This document shows, in pieces, positions 8,670-18,769 of a stretch of DNA of 28,357 bases. How positions within the stretch are numbered: position 1 is the stretch's first letter; the number at the start of each line of letters is the position of its first letter. The position numbers were made by a program, and so were the translations under genes. Below the pieces are notes generated by a model. It was given only the letters and a program-made list of their open reading frames with translations, ran no database searches and had not been told where the DNA came from. This DNA is from Discostella pseudostelligera (lineage: Eukaryota; Bacillariophyta; Thalassiosirophyceae; Thalassiosirales; Thalassiosiraceae): the NCBI GenBank assembly GCA_036940085.1, contig JALLBK010000639.1, positions 1 to 28,357 of the forward strand, read 5' to 3'.

Positions 8670-10245
8670 TTAGATGTCATTGCGAAGCATCTCTTTAGCC
8701 CACTCGGGAACCTCCAACCCAAAGGTCAAATAATCTATCGATACATACTCCAAAGCGCGACGCACACTCCTGGCAGAATAATACTTTGAAACCTTTGATG
8801 GAGCCTTTGTTCCGTGGTTGTTGTCCGAACCTATATTTAGATTGGCAACACTCTCATTTTGTAGTTTGGATTGATAATGAAATGTATGATTGAGTACCGA
8901 CTCTAGGAGTGATGATGACGATGACGAGGCATCACCATTGCCATACCGATGTACCATACGATCTAATTCCGAGATAAAGTGTTTCCCCATCACGCCGACA
9001 AAATCATACGTGTGAAAATTGCGATACAAATCACAGGTGATGGCCTGTGGAACAAAGTGTACATTCCATTTCAGCGGTAGCAGATCCACATAGGCCGCGA
9101 AGAGTTCTTTATCTCTATTTTGAAGTGTTTGCATCAAATCGGGTAGTGGTTTCGTTGCTGCCTTGACATTGCTGTTTTCTTCCTGCTTGTTGTTGTTGCT
9201 TTTGTCGGCAATCCACTCCAAATAATCCACACCAAAGATAGTATTCGGTTCGCAATGCCCTTGCGATCGTCGTATATTCGGCTTGATGCATTTGTCCAAA
9301 TATGCACTCAATAAACGTTCCAATGGATCTCGAATGAATACTGCATTTGGAACTGTATTTGGATCATGGCTTAGTGGAGTTGCCGTGTTAAATTGACTTT
9401 GGCACTCGCCACCGGCACCACCACCACCACCACCATCATTTGTCTTCTCCTTTTCATCTCCATCACTGCAAAATTCAGGCGCATTCAATGCCTTGAACAC
9501 ACGACGCCATTCGGTACATGCATTTTTTCCCATGGCACAAAATCGGATTGGTGGAGTTGTACCTACAGTGCTGAAATGATGCNTCGGTACATGCATTTTT
9601 TCCCATGGCACAAAATCGGATTGGTGGAGTTGTACCTACAGTGCTGAAATGATGCCATGGACCGTAGACTCCGTTGGTCAGTATGTCACGAAGTAACGTT
9701 GTAAACCACCATGGATAGGGATGATCATCTGGTATAGATTGTTGAATGGAAGTGGATATAGAGTTCTGCGATGATGATAATGATGATAATTTTGATACGA
9801 AAATGACATCTTCTGGTGCATTTGCATTCATAGTGTTGTTTATATATGCGCGTTGTTGTTGCTGCAGCACGTGCTGCTGCTTCATTATAATGTCATCAAT
9901 AACCAACTTGATGCAATCATTTTCAATAATGTGTGGCTCGCACGACATCATCCGTCCATACGATTCAGCGTAGGATTTTTGGATTATGAATTGCGCCTCG
10001 TCGATTGGTTGTTGTTGTTGCCTTTTCATGTTAGGTATAGCGTCATTGCCGAACGGAACCGGTGATGATGGCATGTGTCGATTCTCTGTTGCAGTCGCCA
10101 GGAGCATGGCGAGTCGAGAATAGGATAGTGAATAGCATATGATAAATACCAGGAGAAGGATTCGTATGAGGTCGACGCTGCCATTGTTGCCATTCGGCGG
10201 ATGATTGCGAGAGGGGATAGGGGAGATGATGGGCTGGACGCGCAT
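8670..10245 (-). CDS. Golgi-type sulfotransferase (Sulfotransfer_2-like), split by an assembly duplication
   Basis: This is a type II membrane enzyme expected to transfer sulfate from PAPS to a glycan in the Golgi. It starts at the ATG at 10245. A short basic/proline N-tail is followed by one hydrophobic helix (about residues 26-48), then a low-complexity stem. The PAPS 5'-phosphosulfate motif is the FCAMGKNACTEWRRVF stretch (from about residue 210), and the 3'-phosphate motif is NAVFIRDPLERLLSAYLDK (about 276-294 once joined); both match carbohydrate sulfotransferases. A glycine run and Asn/Ser-rich inserts are low complexity. The frame breaks at 9583, where a 72 bp segment is duplicated around a single N. 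Removing one copy plus the N (73 bases) brings the two frames into register and gives a 500-residue protein. This is therefore probably an intact gene with an assembly error. Confidence 0.85.
9511..9655. repeat. Exact 72 bp duplication flanking a single N (assembly join)
   Basis: Positions 9511-9582 and 9584-9655 are identical and separated only by n at 9583. This is what results when two contig ends that actually overlap are joined by a nominal gap. The duplication disrupts the sulfotransferase frame. Confidence 0.92.
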
Positions 10246-10845
10246 GGCTCTTTTCTATCAAACAGAGGGCTATCTGAACTTCAAATATAGCAGAACTGCT
10301 TCATACTACTGCCAGGGAGAGTGACTCCTATTCGCCGTAAGGAATGGTTTGCTTTGAATACTGGTAGGTAACACTTTCGTGGTCATGGTTCATGACGATG
10401 ACGGCAGCATTCTTGGCAGTTTTCAATTCTTGGAGTTGGAAGCATAGCAAATGTGTTTGGTGTTTCTAGATTGTGTGCGAAAACGGCGGGAAGTGATCAT
10501 AATACGGCGATATGAAGTGACGAAAATGGCGGGAAGGCGATTTGGCGAAGATACTGGAGAAAATGGCGGGAAGTCGGCGTCGATGGAGGCACGCAAAACG
10601 CACAAGGCAAGCAGGAGCAGGAGTATCTAAGAAGGGCTGGTCCATCAACCATGAACCATGGCCTTATCTAGTAGGAGTAGTAGCGGACGCGTTGCATCTT
10701 CCATATTTATTCCATTCACCGATCGCTCCATTCATTCATCGCAGTCTCAAATATTTTATCGACGCCACAAAATAAGCAGTAGACGTCGACGCCTACTTGA
10801 ACTTCGATTCTTCAACTGTTACTGCTGAAATAATTTTTGTTCAAA
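10246..10845. promoter_or_regulatory. Divergent promoter region, sulfotransferase (-) / START gene (+)
   Basis: This is a 600 bp spacer between two divergent starts. Its main feature is three copies of GAAAA(T/C)GGCGGGAAG, listed separately. No gene is supported. The ~60-residue open frames here begin within these repeats and have no coding character. Confidence 0.5.
10479..10573 (+). promoter_or_regulatory. Triple E2F-like element GGCGGGAAG
   Basis: GGCGGGAAG occurs at 10485-10493, 10528-10536 and 10565-10573, each preceded by GAAAA(T/C), so a 15-base core is repeated at 43 and 37 bp spacing. The core matches the E2F-DP consensus half GGCGGGAA. It lies 270-360 bp upstream of the START gene ATG. 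Confidence 0.55.
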
Positions 10846-13800
10846 ATGGATCCAGAAGAAGATAATTATCGTGATGCTTCCGCTGCTTGCGAGGAGCCAC
10901 GCCCCTCCTCGCCGGGTAGTCACACTATGATTTTTTCATCTTTGCCTCAATCGATCATGATTGTGCACGATACTGATGGCGATGATGATGTGGAGATTGA
11001 CGGAGGCAGTAGCGACATGGTTAGTGCTGCCAGTAGCAGCTTGGCAACCAAAAACTACATTTCCAATACGAACACGAATAGTAGCCTAGTCATGAGCGGG
11101 AGAAATAGTAGCAACAAGTGGGTAGGTGTGAGTAGTAGCAGTTATCATCGGTCTGTTGCTTCTGCAACTCAACAACAGAAACAGCAGCATCGGCAGTCTA
11201 CTACCAAGCAACATAAATCTTATGCACCGCGTGAATTAGCCTTGCCTAATTCTAGCCGTCGTGCTGCAGCTGCCAGAGCTCGACGTAGTGGTGTTGGTGG
11301 AGGTGCAGAGAAACAAGAGTATTATTCCTACTCGGATGGTGGTGGTGGTGGAGGTGGGGGTGATGATGAATGGGAGCAGCGGGAGAGGGGACAAGACGTA
11401 CGAGTGCGATCGTCCAACAAGAATAGGAATCGAACGAGTAGGAAACCAAAACAACAGCACCAGCACGACAATGATTTTGACTACGACGATAGCGACCTCC
11501 AAATCGACGACAAAGATCATAATAAGATCATGTTTTTGGCCATTGAAGAGGGCGATGGAAGGAAGCACGATCCTAAACAACGACGTCGACATGAGCAGCA
11601 GCACCAACAACGAGGCGGAAAAGGAGATGATGGGCAACGCCATCGACGACGACAAAAGGATCACAGCGATATCAAAGATATTGCAGACGACGATAGTGGG
11701 AAGTATGGTGATGAAGAGGAGGACGAGGAAATGGAAGAGAGCGAGAATGAGGTGACAGTCGAAAGAGAAAGAACAAATAGTCCCGAACTGAATATCCATC
11801 GAAGGGCAGTGGAACCTTCCTCTTCCGCCATCCCACCAGTACCATCTCATCCATCTCCTCCTTTACGGCATTCGTCTTCTTCTTCAAGTCGTCATGCCAC
11901 CGATCCGAATGAGGAAGATAACAAGTCCTACTTTAGCAGATTGGACGCACCGCCAACTCCAACGGGGCCAGAACTGAATACTTTTCGTCGTGGGGAGTAC
12001 GCCAATCTACCATTGCCGCCTGTAGCTCCTGCATCTGCTGCTAGTACTTCCAAATCTGCCAAGGTAGGTGGTTACAGCAACGACATGTTGGATGAAGAGG
12101 GGATACGACAATATCAACAGCAGCTTGGTAAAGTTGGAGGAGGAGATATTCGGTCAAAGCATCCACAAACGACTACCACAGCGAAGAGAGAATCTGGACA
12201 AGATTGTGCTACCGATAACATGATATCGCAATTGAATATAAAGGATGGTTCTCCTTCTTCCAGGACAAACCTGCGACGAGATAGAAAGGCAGATCCACCA
12301 GCATCGGGACGGGGATGCGATCCCACGCCTTCGACGACTCCAGTGATTTATCGTCGTCGTAGTTCCGTCGAGGAAGATGAAGGCGGCGTCGGTGGTGGCG
12401 ATGGTGGAAAACAGAGGAAGGATGTAAAGAAGGACGGCAGTAGTAGTAGCAAAAAGGGAAAATCACAACCGACATCCTCATCAATGACAAAACCTCGTAA
12501 GCCGATTCAAGTGAAGAGCATACTGAAGAAGAGGGATGCGCCCATCCCAATTACGCAGTTTGGCAAGCCCGTCGTTGCCAAGAACGGTGACGACGATGAG
12601 GAGGGAGATGCCGAGGACGATGGCAGTGACGGAGATGCATCGTCGTCAAAGTCAGAATCGGGAGCATCCATGGCATCAGATCCCGATGTTATCGAGCAGA
12701 AACAACGAGCTCCTTCTTCCACCGAAACTGCAAAGAATAAAGTGCAATCTTCAAGTAATAATGCCACGAGCGTCAATAACAAGGATGACGATTCAAAGTG
12801 CAGCACGATCAATACCAAGAGTGGATTGCGAAAGGGCAAGTATGCCGCATTGAATGACAGGCTCGCAGCGTCCAAGGAACAAGACGACGACGACGATCAC
12901 AGCAATAACGATGATGAGGCGGATGTAAGTGGTCATGATAGGGTGGATAAAAGTGGTATCAAAGACGCCATCATCCCATCGGACAGTGACGGTGACTCTG
13001 CCGATGATGCAAGTAATGAAGAAACGAGTTTTGACTCTCCCAGTCAACGATACGATCGGACGAAATCGCATTACTTGCGCACTGCCGACTTGGGCATGAC
13101 ACAGGATACTATATTCCCAGAACAGTTCATGGACAATTTTACCGCGAAGCCAGAACCTCATTATCATCATCCTAGTCCTCATCCACCCCCGGGTGTGACG
13201 TTTCATGTAAGTGTCTGCATGGGGTATGAATGTATGTTTTAGAGGCGTATGTCTGAGCTCAATGATTTCCCTCTCTTACCTATGCTTTCTCAACATGAAT
13301 CTATATGTAGATTGACGAGAATTGGATCTGCCTCGACGATGGAAAGACAGGCTCCCACAGTCCCATTGCGCCTCAGGCGGTAGACGCCCTCGTCGACATG
13401 GGGTATCGTGCGGCGGCAAACCCAATGATGTGGACACCCTCCGCCAAAACGCGCAAATACATGACCGACAAAGGATTACGATTCGATGACATCCCCATCC
13501 CTGGCCCGTTGGATGAGGGAGATGGCATACCCGGGGATACATCTTCAATATTGGTTTGGAGTGGAAAATTCCCGCATAAGTATCATGGACACGATGTTCC
13601 GGCGATTAGATCTCAGGGAGTTATCAATATGAGCCCCGAGGCTCTTGTTGATCTGCTGATGGATTCAAATAGAGTGAGCGAATATAACAAGAGTAATATT
13701 GGTAGGGACGACGAAGTTGTACTATGTGATGGTACGAATCTGGATTGCAGTCCATTCAGTGGCCAGCGTAAGAAGAAGGTGACGGGCGTCGTCATGCGTG

Positions 13801-14417
13801 GCGCCAAGGTTGTGGATGGCAATGCTGTGTTTGATTCGGAAACAGATGACGAGCAGAGCGACCAGGAAGAAGGTGGTGACGAGGCCATTGATGATACTGG
13901 AAGCAAGTCCGTCAGAACTATGCTGAGCTCTGTTTTGAGGAGGGAACGTCGTCAATCGAGGTTTGTTGGGGTAACAAAACTGGTACGAACAAAGAATAAA
14001 CCGCCACTCGTTCGCAAGGTGTTGGAATTTACCACATTATTACATTGCCGTGCATTGACGGACGATCAGGGAGGGGATGGATATATCATCGTAGCTCGAG
14101 CGGTAACTCCTGCATCCGATGCTGACGCCAGTAAAAAGGGTGTTGTACATTGTGAAATATTGCTGAACGTCCACATTATTCGGAGGTTGCGCATCGATAC
14201 TAAGAAAAGCAGCAGTAGGTCGGAGAAGAGAAAGGGAGGCCAGAGTAAAAATGTCGCCACCAGTGGAAAGAAGGCGGGGAAGGGTGATTTGGCAAACAGA
14301 TGCCTGATGATTAATGTGAATCACATGAAAAGCCCGTTAGTGCCGAGCATGGTGGCGAAGACGGTTGGGCTGAGTGCGGCAATAAATTTTATCTCCGACA
14401 TTCGAGCTTTGACGTAG
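10846..14417 (+). CDS. Large disordered protein with C-terminal START-like lipid-binding domain (2 exons)
   Basis: Exon 1 is 10846-13206 and exon 2 is 13311-14417. The phase-0 junction gives 1155 residues. The start is ATG 10846 (TCAAAATGGAT); the frame extends to a TTG at 10837. The first ~780 residues are low complexity: acidic, S/D/G/Q/R-rich, with glycine and asparagine/glutamine tracts and many potential nuclear-localisation-like basic clusters. Exon 2 begins IDENWICLDDGKTGS and carries a compact domain. From about residue 895 it reads SPEALVDLLMDSNRVSEYNKSN, then FTTLLHCRAL, GYIIVARAV, VHCEILLNVHIIRRL and INVNHMKSPLVPSMVAKTVGLSAA, the order of strands and C-terminal helix expected for a START (StAR-related lipid transfer) fold. 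An acidic insert (about 960-985) and a K/S-rich loop are lineage-specific. The ligand is unknown. Confidence 0.82.
13207..13310 (+). other. Intron 1 of the START-like gene
   Basis: This is a 104 bp intron with donor GTAAGT and acceptor TATATGTAG. Splicing is phase 0, skips the in-frame stop near 13240 and joins two reading frames into one. Confidence 0.88.
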
Positions 14418-14623
14418 TGGATATTGTAACCTATTTGAAACATGCCTGTAGCGTGATGATAATTATGAATGCTGTCCTTGAGGTGTTTCTTGGATATCAT
14501 AGATTACAGTTATTTATGAAATTTATCAAACAAATACAGACGATATCTGCGCGATAGAGTCATTTGTAGACACTTCCTCACAGCACGAGTGACAGGAAGT
14601 GCTATATCAACTACATTGACAAC
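14418..14623. other. Short spacer between convergent 3' ends
   Basis: These 206 bases lie between the START gene stop and the stop of the repeat protein. It probably carries both 3' UTRs; nothing else is recognisable. Confidence 0.5.
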
Positions 14624-17600
14624 CTACTGTTGCAAACAACAAAGAACGTATCTCGTGACATCTTCATAAGAGGGTAACGTCGTCTGTCCCACACAGTACC
14701 CTCCCACGCCCAATTCGACATATGAGTAGACAACTCCATCGATGGGCGCCCAAATAGCCCCTTCGGTGGAGGAAAAATCAGCAAGGCCATTCGGACAAAG
14801 TGCATTGTAGCTGCACGGCACATACGACGCAACCTTCTCGCTGCAGAAAGTGGCGGCCTGATCGTAAGTTGAGCCCTCCCAACCCTCGTTTCGACCAAAC
14901 GCAACCAGTTTGTACTTGGCATCGATTTGTTCCAAGATAGTCCCTATTTCTTGCCCTACCGTTTCTGCACCTGATTGTTCCCAGCCATCAGTAGGAATCT
15001 GTTCGTCCGAAATCTGCTGAGTCGATCCATCTTTCTTCACACGACAGCACAAAATGAACTGCGTATTCTCCTCACTTCCTCCATTGATCCCCCAGCTTGG
15101 TTTCTCCATGTTCAATGTCGTATAAGTAATACACGTCCCAGTGTCCGAGCCGACTTGTACCCACTCGTTGTCAAGATCGGACATGGCCGCCCATTGCATC
15201 GACGTCGCCTTGGACGCTCCACCAAATGGGAGACCATCTCGACCGTCCGGACAGTATGCTTCGTATGAACACAACGTCCAGTCGTAGCTCACTCCACTCG
15301 AATCAACCCCGTCATGGGTAGAGCAGAAATCTACAGCTTCGGCATAGGTTCGTCCAACCCATCCCGAATCGCGACTGAACCACTGAGGATGATCGTCGTC
15401 CACCTGTCCATACTCGGTTGTGACAATCTCCCCAGAATCAGGAACAGATTGCGATGACACCGCATCGGCAATCACCCCATCGACTGTATTTTCACTTTCG
15501 GAGGGTGTTTCGAATGCCGCCATATCACAACACATCAGATATCGCGTCTGCTGTTCGTTTGTCCCACTCTCTCCCCACTGCGGTGGCATGCCAAACAAAT
15601 CGTTAAACGTTACACATTCGTTACCGTCATTGGAACTTACTTGAACCCATAAATTGACACCCCCAAAGACGGGTGCAAATTGAACTACTTCATTTTCATT
15701 GCCTTGATATCCGCCCGCTGGAACCTTGTGCGGTCCTCCCGGACAATAGGCTTCGTAAGGACAAGGAATCGAATTGCGCTCTCCTGAGCAGAATTCAATT
15801 GCATCCATTAAGGTTTTCCCAAGATAATTACCTTCGTCTCGTGAGAACCATACCGGTTGATACTTGTACACCATTTCAATGTAGTTGGCATCGGAGTCAT
15901 CAGGTTCGGATTCAGTAGTATTTATGGCGTGAATAAGCACATCTGGGATAACCGTTGTAGTAGCTGTTTCCATTTCAATGGCAGGTTGTTGTGGTAGTAG
16001 TTGTTGTAGTTGTTGTTGCTGCATTCGACAGCACAAGACAAACTGAGTACCCTCTTCATTTATTCCCGACTCTCCCCAGCTCGGTTTCTCCATACTCACT
16101 GATGAATACGGCAGGCACATGTCCCGCTCTCCACCCACTTGGACCCACTCATTCTCATAATCGCTCATTGGAGCCCACTGCAGCGTCGAAGACATTGGTG
16201 CTCCACCATACGGAAGATCATGAGGACCAGTGGGACAATAGTCTTCATAGGAACACAATACGCCCATGTAGTTCATTCCATTCTCATCGGTTCCGGTGAC
16301 TTTGTCAGCGCAAAATTCTTGGGCCGCGAGATAGGTACTTCCACTCCATCCTGAATCGCGATTGTACCATTGTGGATGATCTTCTTCCTCGTCCGGACCA
16401 TAAGCGCTGGCGAGAATTTCCCCCTCCGATGAGGTCACAGCATTCGTAGTATCAGTAGCCGGCGAAGCATCCTCGAATGCACTAGTGACACAACACATTA
16501 CATGGCGGGTCTGCTGTTCATTCACCCCATTCTCCGCCCATGATGGTTTATCCCCATTCAATATATCAAATGGTACACAGGCATTGCCATCATGCGAACT
16601 AACTTGTACCCAGGCATCGGCATAATCAATAAACGGGGCCCACTGGATAGCTTCATGTTCATCACCCTGGTATCCCCCCGCAGGTGCATTGCGCATTCCT
16701 CCCGGACAATAGGCCTCAAAGGTACAGGGTAACATGGCAGGATTTTGCGCTGCACAGAATTCTACGCCATCGGTAAAACTCTTTCCAAGATAGTTGTCCT
16801 CGTCTCGTGAATACCAAATGGGTTGATACTTGTAGGCCATTTCGAGATACTTGTCATTGGTATCGAAGGAGTCGGATTGGGTGGTATTGATGGCGTGCGA
16901 GAGTACATCTGAGACGATGGCTTTGGCGGAGACGTCACCTTCTGCAGGAGTAGCAGCAGTAGTAGCAGAGGCAGTAGTAGCTTCCGTTTCTGTAGTAGCA
17001 ACAGTCCCATCATCACCCGTTGACGTCGACGCAATGCTGCTAGAAGCAGTGTCCTCAAAAAACGCGCTCGCATCACAACATAAGATATATTTCGTCTGAT
17101 CGAAATTAGTACCCGACATTCCCCACTCAGGATCAGCCCCACCACTCAATGTCTCATACATCACACAGGCATTATTATCATTGGGACTAACTTGCACCCA
17201 TTTATTTGTTGACTCATCCAAAACGGGTGCCCATTGCACGATACCCTCTTCTTCACCCTTGTATCCCCCCGCAGGAACAGTATGCTCTCCCTCGGGACAG
17301 TATGCCTCATAGGGGCATGGTAGCATGGATGGATTTCGCAGCGCGCAGTATTCCACACCGGCTTCGTAATTGGATCCATCATATTGGTCAATATCACGTG
17401 AATACCAAACGGGTTTGTATTTGACGGCCATGTTGATGTATAGTCCCTCAGCGTCGAGAGCGTGGGCTAATACCGGTGAGATGCCACCATTGTTGGAATA
17501 TGTCGTTTCGGTGGTTGGTTCCTGGTTAGCAATAGGTTCCACCATCCCTTGTTGATTCTTCTCTGCCTCTTCTTCCTCTTCCAACTCTTTTTCCCAATCG

Positions 17601-18397
17601 GGTAGATTACGCTGCTTGATACTTTTTGAAACACCTACAGCAATAGCAATGACGGACACCATTAAGAGGAAAGTGAGTATCCATCGCTTGAATCGTTTGG
17701 ATTTCAACATGTTGTACTGATAGTGATGACTGCTGCTGCTGCTGCTACTTCGTTGCGAATGGCGCTGCTTGGAATACAATCCTCCGGCGGTAGCACCACG
17801 CTCTTCATCTTCATCATCGCCTTCTTCGGGGATGGCAAAATCACGTATACCACCCGTGCCATACCAATCGAGCGGTGTCGTCGTGGAGCCTGTCTTGCTA
17901 CCATTGCTGCTGCTGCTGCCACCCTTGGTGGGAGAGCCCTTTCCTCCCAGATCGGTCAAGAAGGATGCCGCCGCAGAAACAACTTGAGTGCTGTAATCAT
18001 TGCTGCCATCATAGGCGACCATTCCTTCATCATCACCATCAATATCAGCATGAATGTCATATCGGAAGGGATTGTGAGGTGCCAAAGCTGCGGATGCATC
18101 ACCACTACTTCCCCCCTCGCCACCGCCACCACCACTGGTGGTTGCGCCGCTAGTGCCAATCTCGGTAATGTATTCACGATACCGGTCCATGATTTCTCCA
18201 GTGCGTCGTGCTAAATCAAAGACTTTTTCACCCTCCTCGGCATCCTCTTCATCAATGTCGTCATCGTCCAATGCACCGCCGCCGCCGCCGTTGTTGACAA
18301 CATGGTCATTCAATTCATCGGGATTCGTCTTCGTGGTGTCCTCATCCGCGCCACCGGCACCACAGTTGGCTGCCTCGGCGGGAGAGCTCATGGTCAT
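14624..18397 (-). CDS. Type II membrane protein with six 6-cysteine ectodomain repeats
   Basis: This is 1257 residues from the ATG at 18397 (a second ATG at 18391). The frame is open upstream through a (GAC)8 tract to a TAA, so an upstream exon is possible. The cytosolic part is acidic and glycine-rich, contains LARRTGEIMDRYREYI and DWYGTGGIRDF, and ends in a basic segment before one membrane helix (about 237-258, WILTFLLMVSVIAIAVGV). A short acidic coiled segment follows. The ectodomain holds six repeats, at about 17435-17073, 16843-16489, 16380-16027, 15875-15525, 15395-15043 and 14925-14636. Each has the frame W(Y/F)xRDxxxxG..FC...C.YEAYCPxG..PxGG...QWAP..D...WVQV...C....L....WG..G.N...T.(Y/F)..CC, six conserved cysteines. 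Repeat types run A-A-B-A-B-C. Linkers before A repeats carry an AINTT N-glycosylation site. The function is unknown; it is a paralogue of the gene at 25035. Confidence 0.88.
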   Translation of the reverse strand: MTMSSPAEAANCGAGGADEDTTKTNPDELNDHVVNNGGGGGALDDDDIDEEDAEEGEKVFDLARRTGEIMDRYREYITEIGTSGATTSGGGGGEGGSSGDASAALAPHNPFRYDIHADIDGDDEGMVAYDGSNDYSTQVVSAAASFLTDLGGKGSPTKGGSSSSNGSKTGSTTTPLDWYGTGGIRDFAIPEEGDDEDEERGATAGGLYSKQRHSQRSSSSSSSHHYQYNMLKSKRFKRWILTFLLMVSVIAIAVGVSKSIKQRNLPDWEKELEEEEEAEKNQQGMVEPIANQEPTTETTYSNNGGISPVLAHALDAEGLYINMAVKYKPVWYSRDIDQYDGSNYEAGVEYCALRNPSMLPCPYEAYCPEGEHTVPAGGYKGEEEGIVQWAPVLDESTNKWVQVSPNDNNACVMYETLSGGADPEWGMSGTNFDQTKYILCCDASAFFEDTASSSIASTSTGDDGTVATTETEATTASATTAATPAEGDVSAKAIVSDVLSHAINTTQSDSFDTNDKYLEMAYKYQPIWYSRDEDNYLGKSFTDGVEFCAAQNPAMLPCTFEAYCPGGMRNAPAGGYQGDEHEAIQWAPFIDYADAWVQVSSHDGNACVPFDILNGDKPSWAENGVNEQQTRHVMCCVTSAFEDASPATDTTNAVTSSEGEILASAYGPDEEEDHPQWYNRDSGWSGSTYLAAQEFCADKVTGTDENGMNYMGVLCSYEDYCPTGPHDLPYGGAPMSSTLQWAPMSDYENEWVQVGGERDMCLPYSSVSMEKPSWGESGINEEGTQFVLCCRMQQQQLQQLLPQQPAIEMETATTTVIPDVLIHAINTTESEPDDSDANYIEMVYKYQPVWFSRDEGNYLGKTLMDAIEFCSGERNSIPCPYEAYCPGGPHKVPAGGYQGNENEVVQFAPVFGGVNLWVQVSSNDGNECVTFNDLFGMPPQWGESGTNEQQTRYLMCCDMAAFETPSESENTVDGVIADAVSSQSVPDSGEIVTTEYGQVDDDHPQWFSRDSGWVGRTYAEAVDFCSTHDGVDSSGVSYDWTLCSYEAYCPDGRDGLPFGGASKATSMQWAAMSDLDNEWVQVGSDTGTCITYTTLNMEKPSWGINGGSEENTQFILCCRVKKDGSTQQISDEQIPTDGWEQSGAETVGQEIGTILEQIDAKYKLVAFGRNEGWEGSTYDQAATFCSEKVASYVPCSYNALCPNGLADFSSTEGAIWAPIDGVVYSYVELGVGGYCVGQTTLPSYEDVTRYVLCCLQQ
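14636..17435 (-). repeat. Six tandem ~360 bp coding repeats (order A-A-B-A-B-C)
   Basis: Repeat starts are spaced about 463-592 bp apart, because linkers differ. A units share a Y(K)YQP(I/V)W(Y/F)SRD lead and a P(C)PYEAYCPGG...PAGGYxG core. B units share HPQW(Y/F)xRDSGW, a longer cysteine loop and MEKPSWG. The C unit is shorter and lacks the PxGG segment. Adjacent A-B pairs (units 2-3 and 4-5) look like a duplicated dimer. Confidence 0.85.
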
Positions 18398-18433
18398 GGC
18401 TTGGATTCGGCTGCTGCTATTATGATGCACGTT

Positions 18434-18457
18434 GTCGTCGTCGTCGTCGTCGTCGTC
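18434..18457. repeat. (GTC)8 microsatellite, Asp codons on the minus strand
   Basis: Eight GTC triplets read as (GAC)8, in frame with the downstream minus-strand repeat protein but 5' of its first ATG. The paralogue encodes a poly-Asp tract just after its ATG, so this may be coding in a longer isoform. Confidence 0.85.
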
Positions 18458-18701
18458 GCAGGTAAATCGACTGCTACGATATTATAATGCAATGCTGGAG
18501 GAGCCGCCAATTATTAACTGCTGCTGATCTTGATATCAATAATTCTCTATTCATGTGCATGTGAGGCCAAGCCGCTGCTAAGAGCTTCTGGATCTTTTTT
18601 GGATCAGCCCCCTCCCTCAACGTCATTCTCCATAGAGGAATTAGTACTCAATAATATCCGAGAAGAGTTTGGAAATTGGAAGGGCCCCAGTCACAGGTAC
18701 G

Positions 18702-18709
18702 TGACGTCA
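18702..18709. promoter_or_regulatory. CRE palindrome TGACGTCA
   Basis: This is a perfect bZIP/CREB-type palindrome, 61-68 bp upstream of the reductase ATG at 18770 and about 305 bp upstream of the repeat protein ATG. Diatom bZIP factors are known to act through TGACGT-type CO2/cAMP-responsive elements; its use here is inferred. Confidence 0.55.
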
Positions 18710-18769
18710 TGAAAGATCCAAAGGTGGTGCATCTGTTTTTGGTATTGATTCCTATGTACTAGAATCCCC

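Larger units (their letters stand above)
18398..18769. promoter_or_regulatory. Divergent promoter, repeat protein (-) / glutathione reductase (+)
   Basis: This 372 bp spacer holds TGACGTCA at 18702-18709, ATCAGCCCC at 18603-18611 (GGGGCTGAT on the minus strand), and the inverted pair TGGATCTTT (18589-18597) and AAAGATCCA (18712-18720). The same elements occur in the promoter of the paralogue near 24600-24820. The (GTC)8 tract at 18434-18457 lies in the leader. Confidence 0.5.

Noticed and set aside
9393..9647. 84-residue plus-strand ORF across the N
   Set aside because: It is antisense to the sulfotransferase and exists only because of the duplicated segment.
11236..11850. 204-residue minus-strand ORF inside the START-like gene
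   Set aside because: It is antisense to a low-complexity coding exon; the apparent hydrophobic residues are complements of Asp/Glu/Asn codons.
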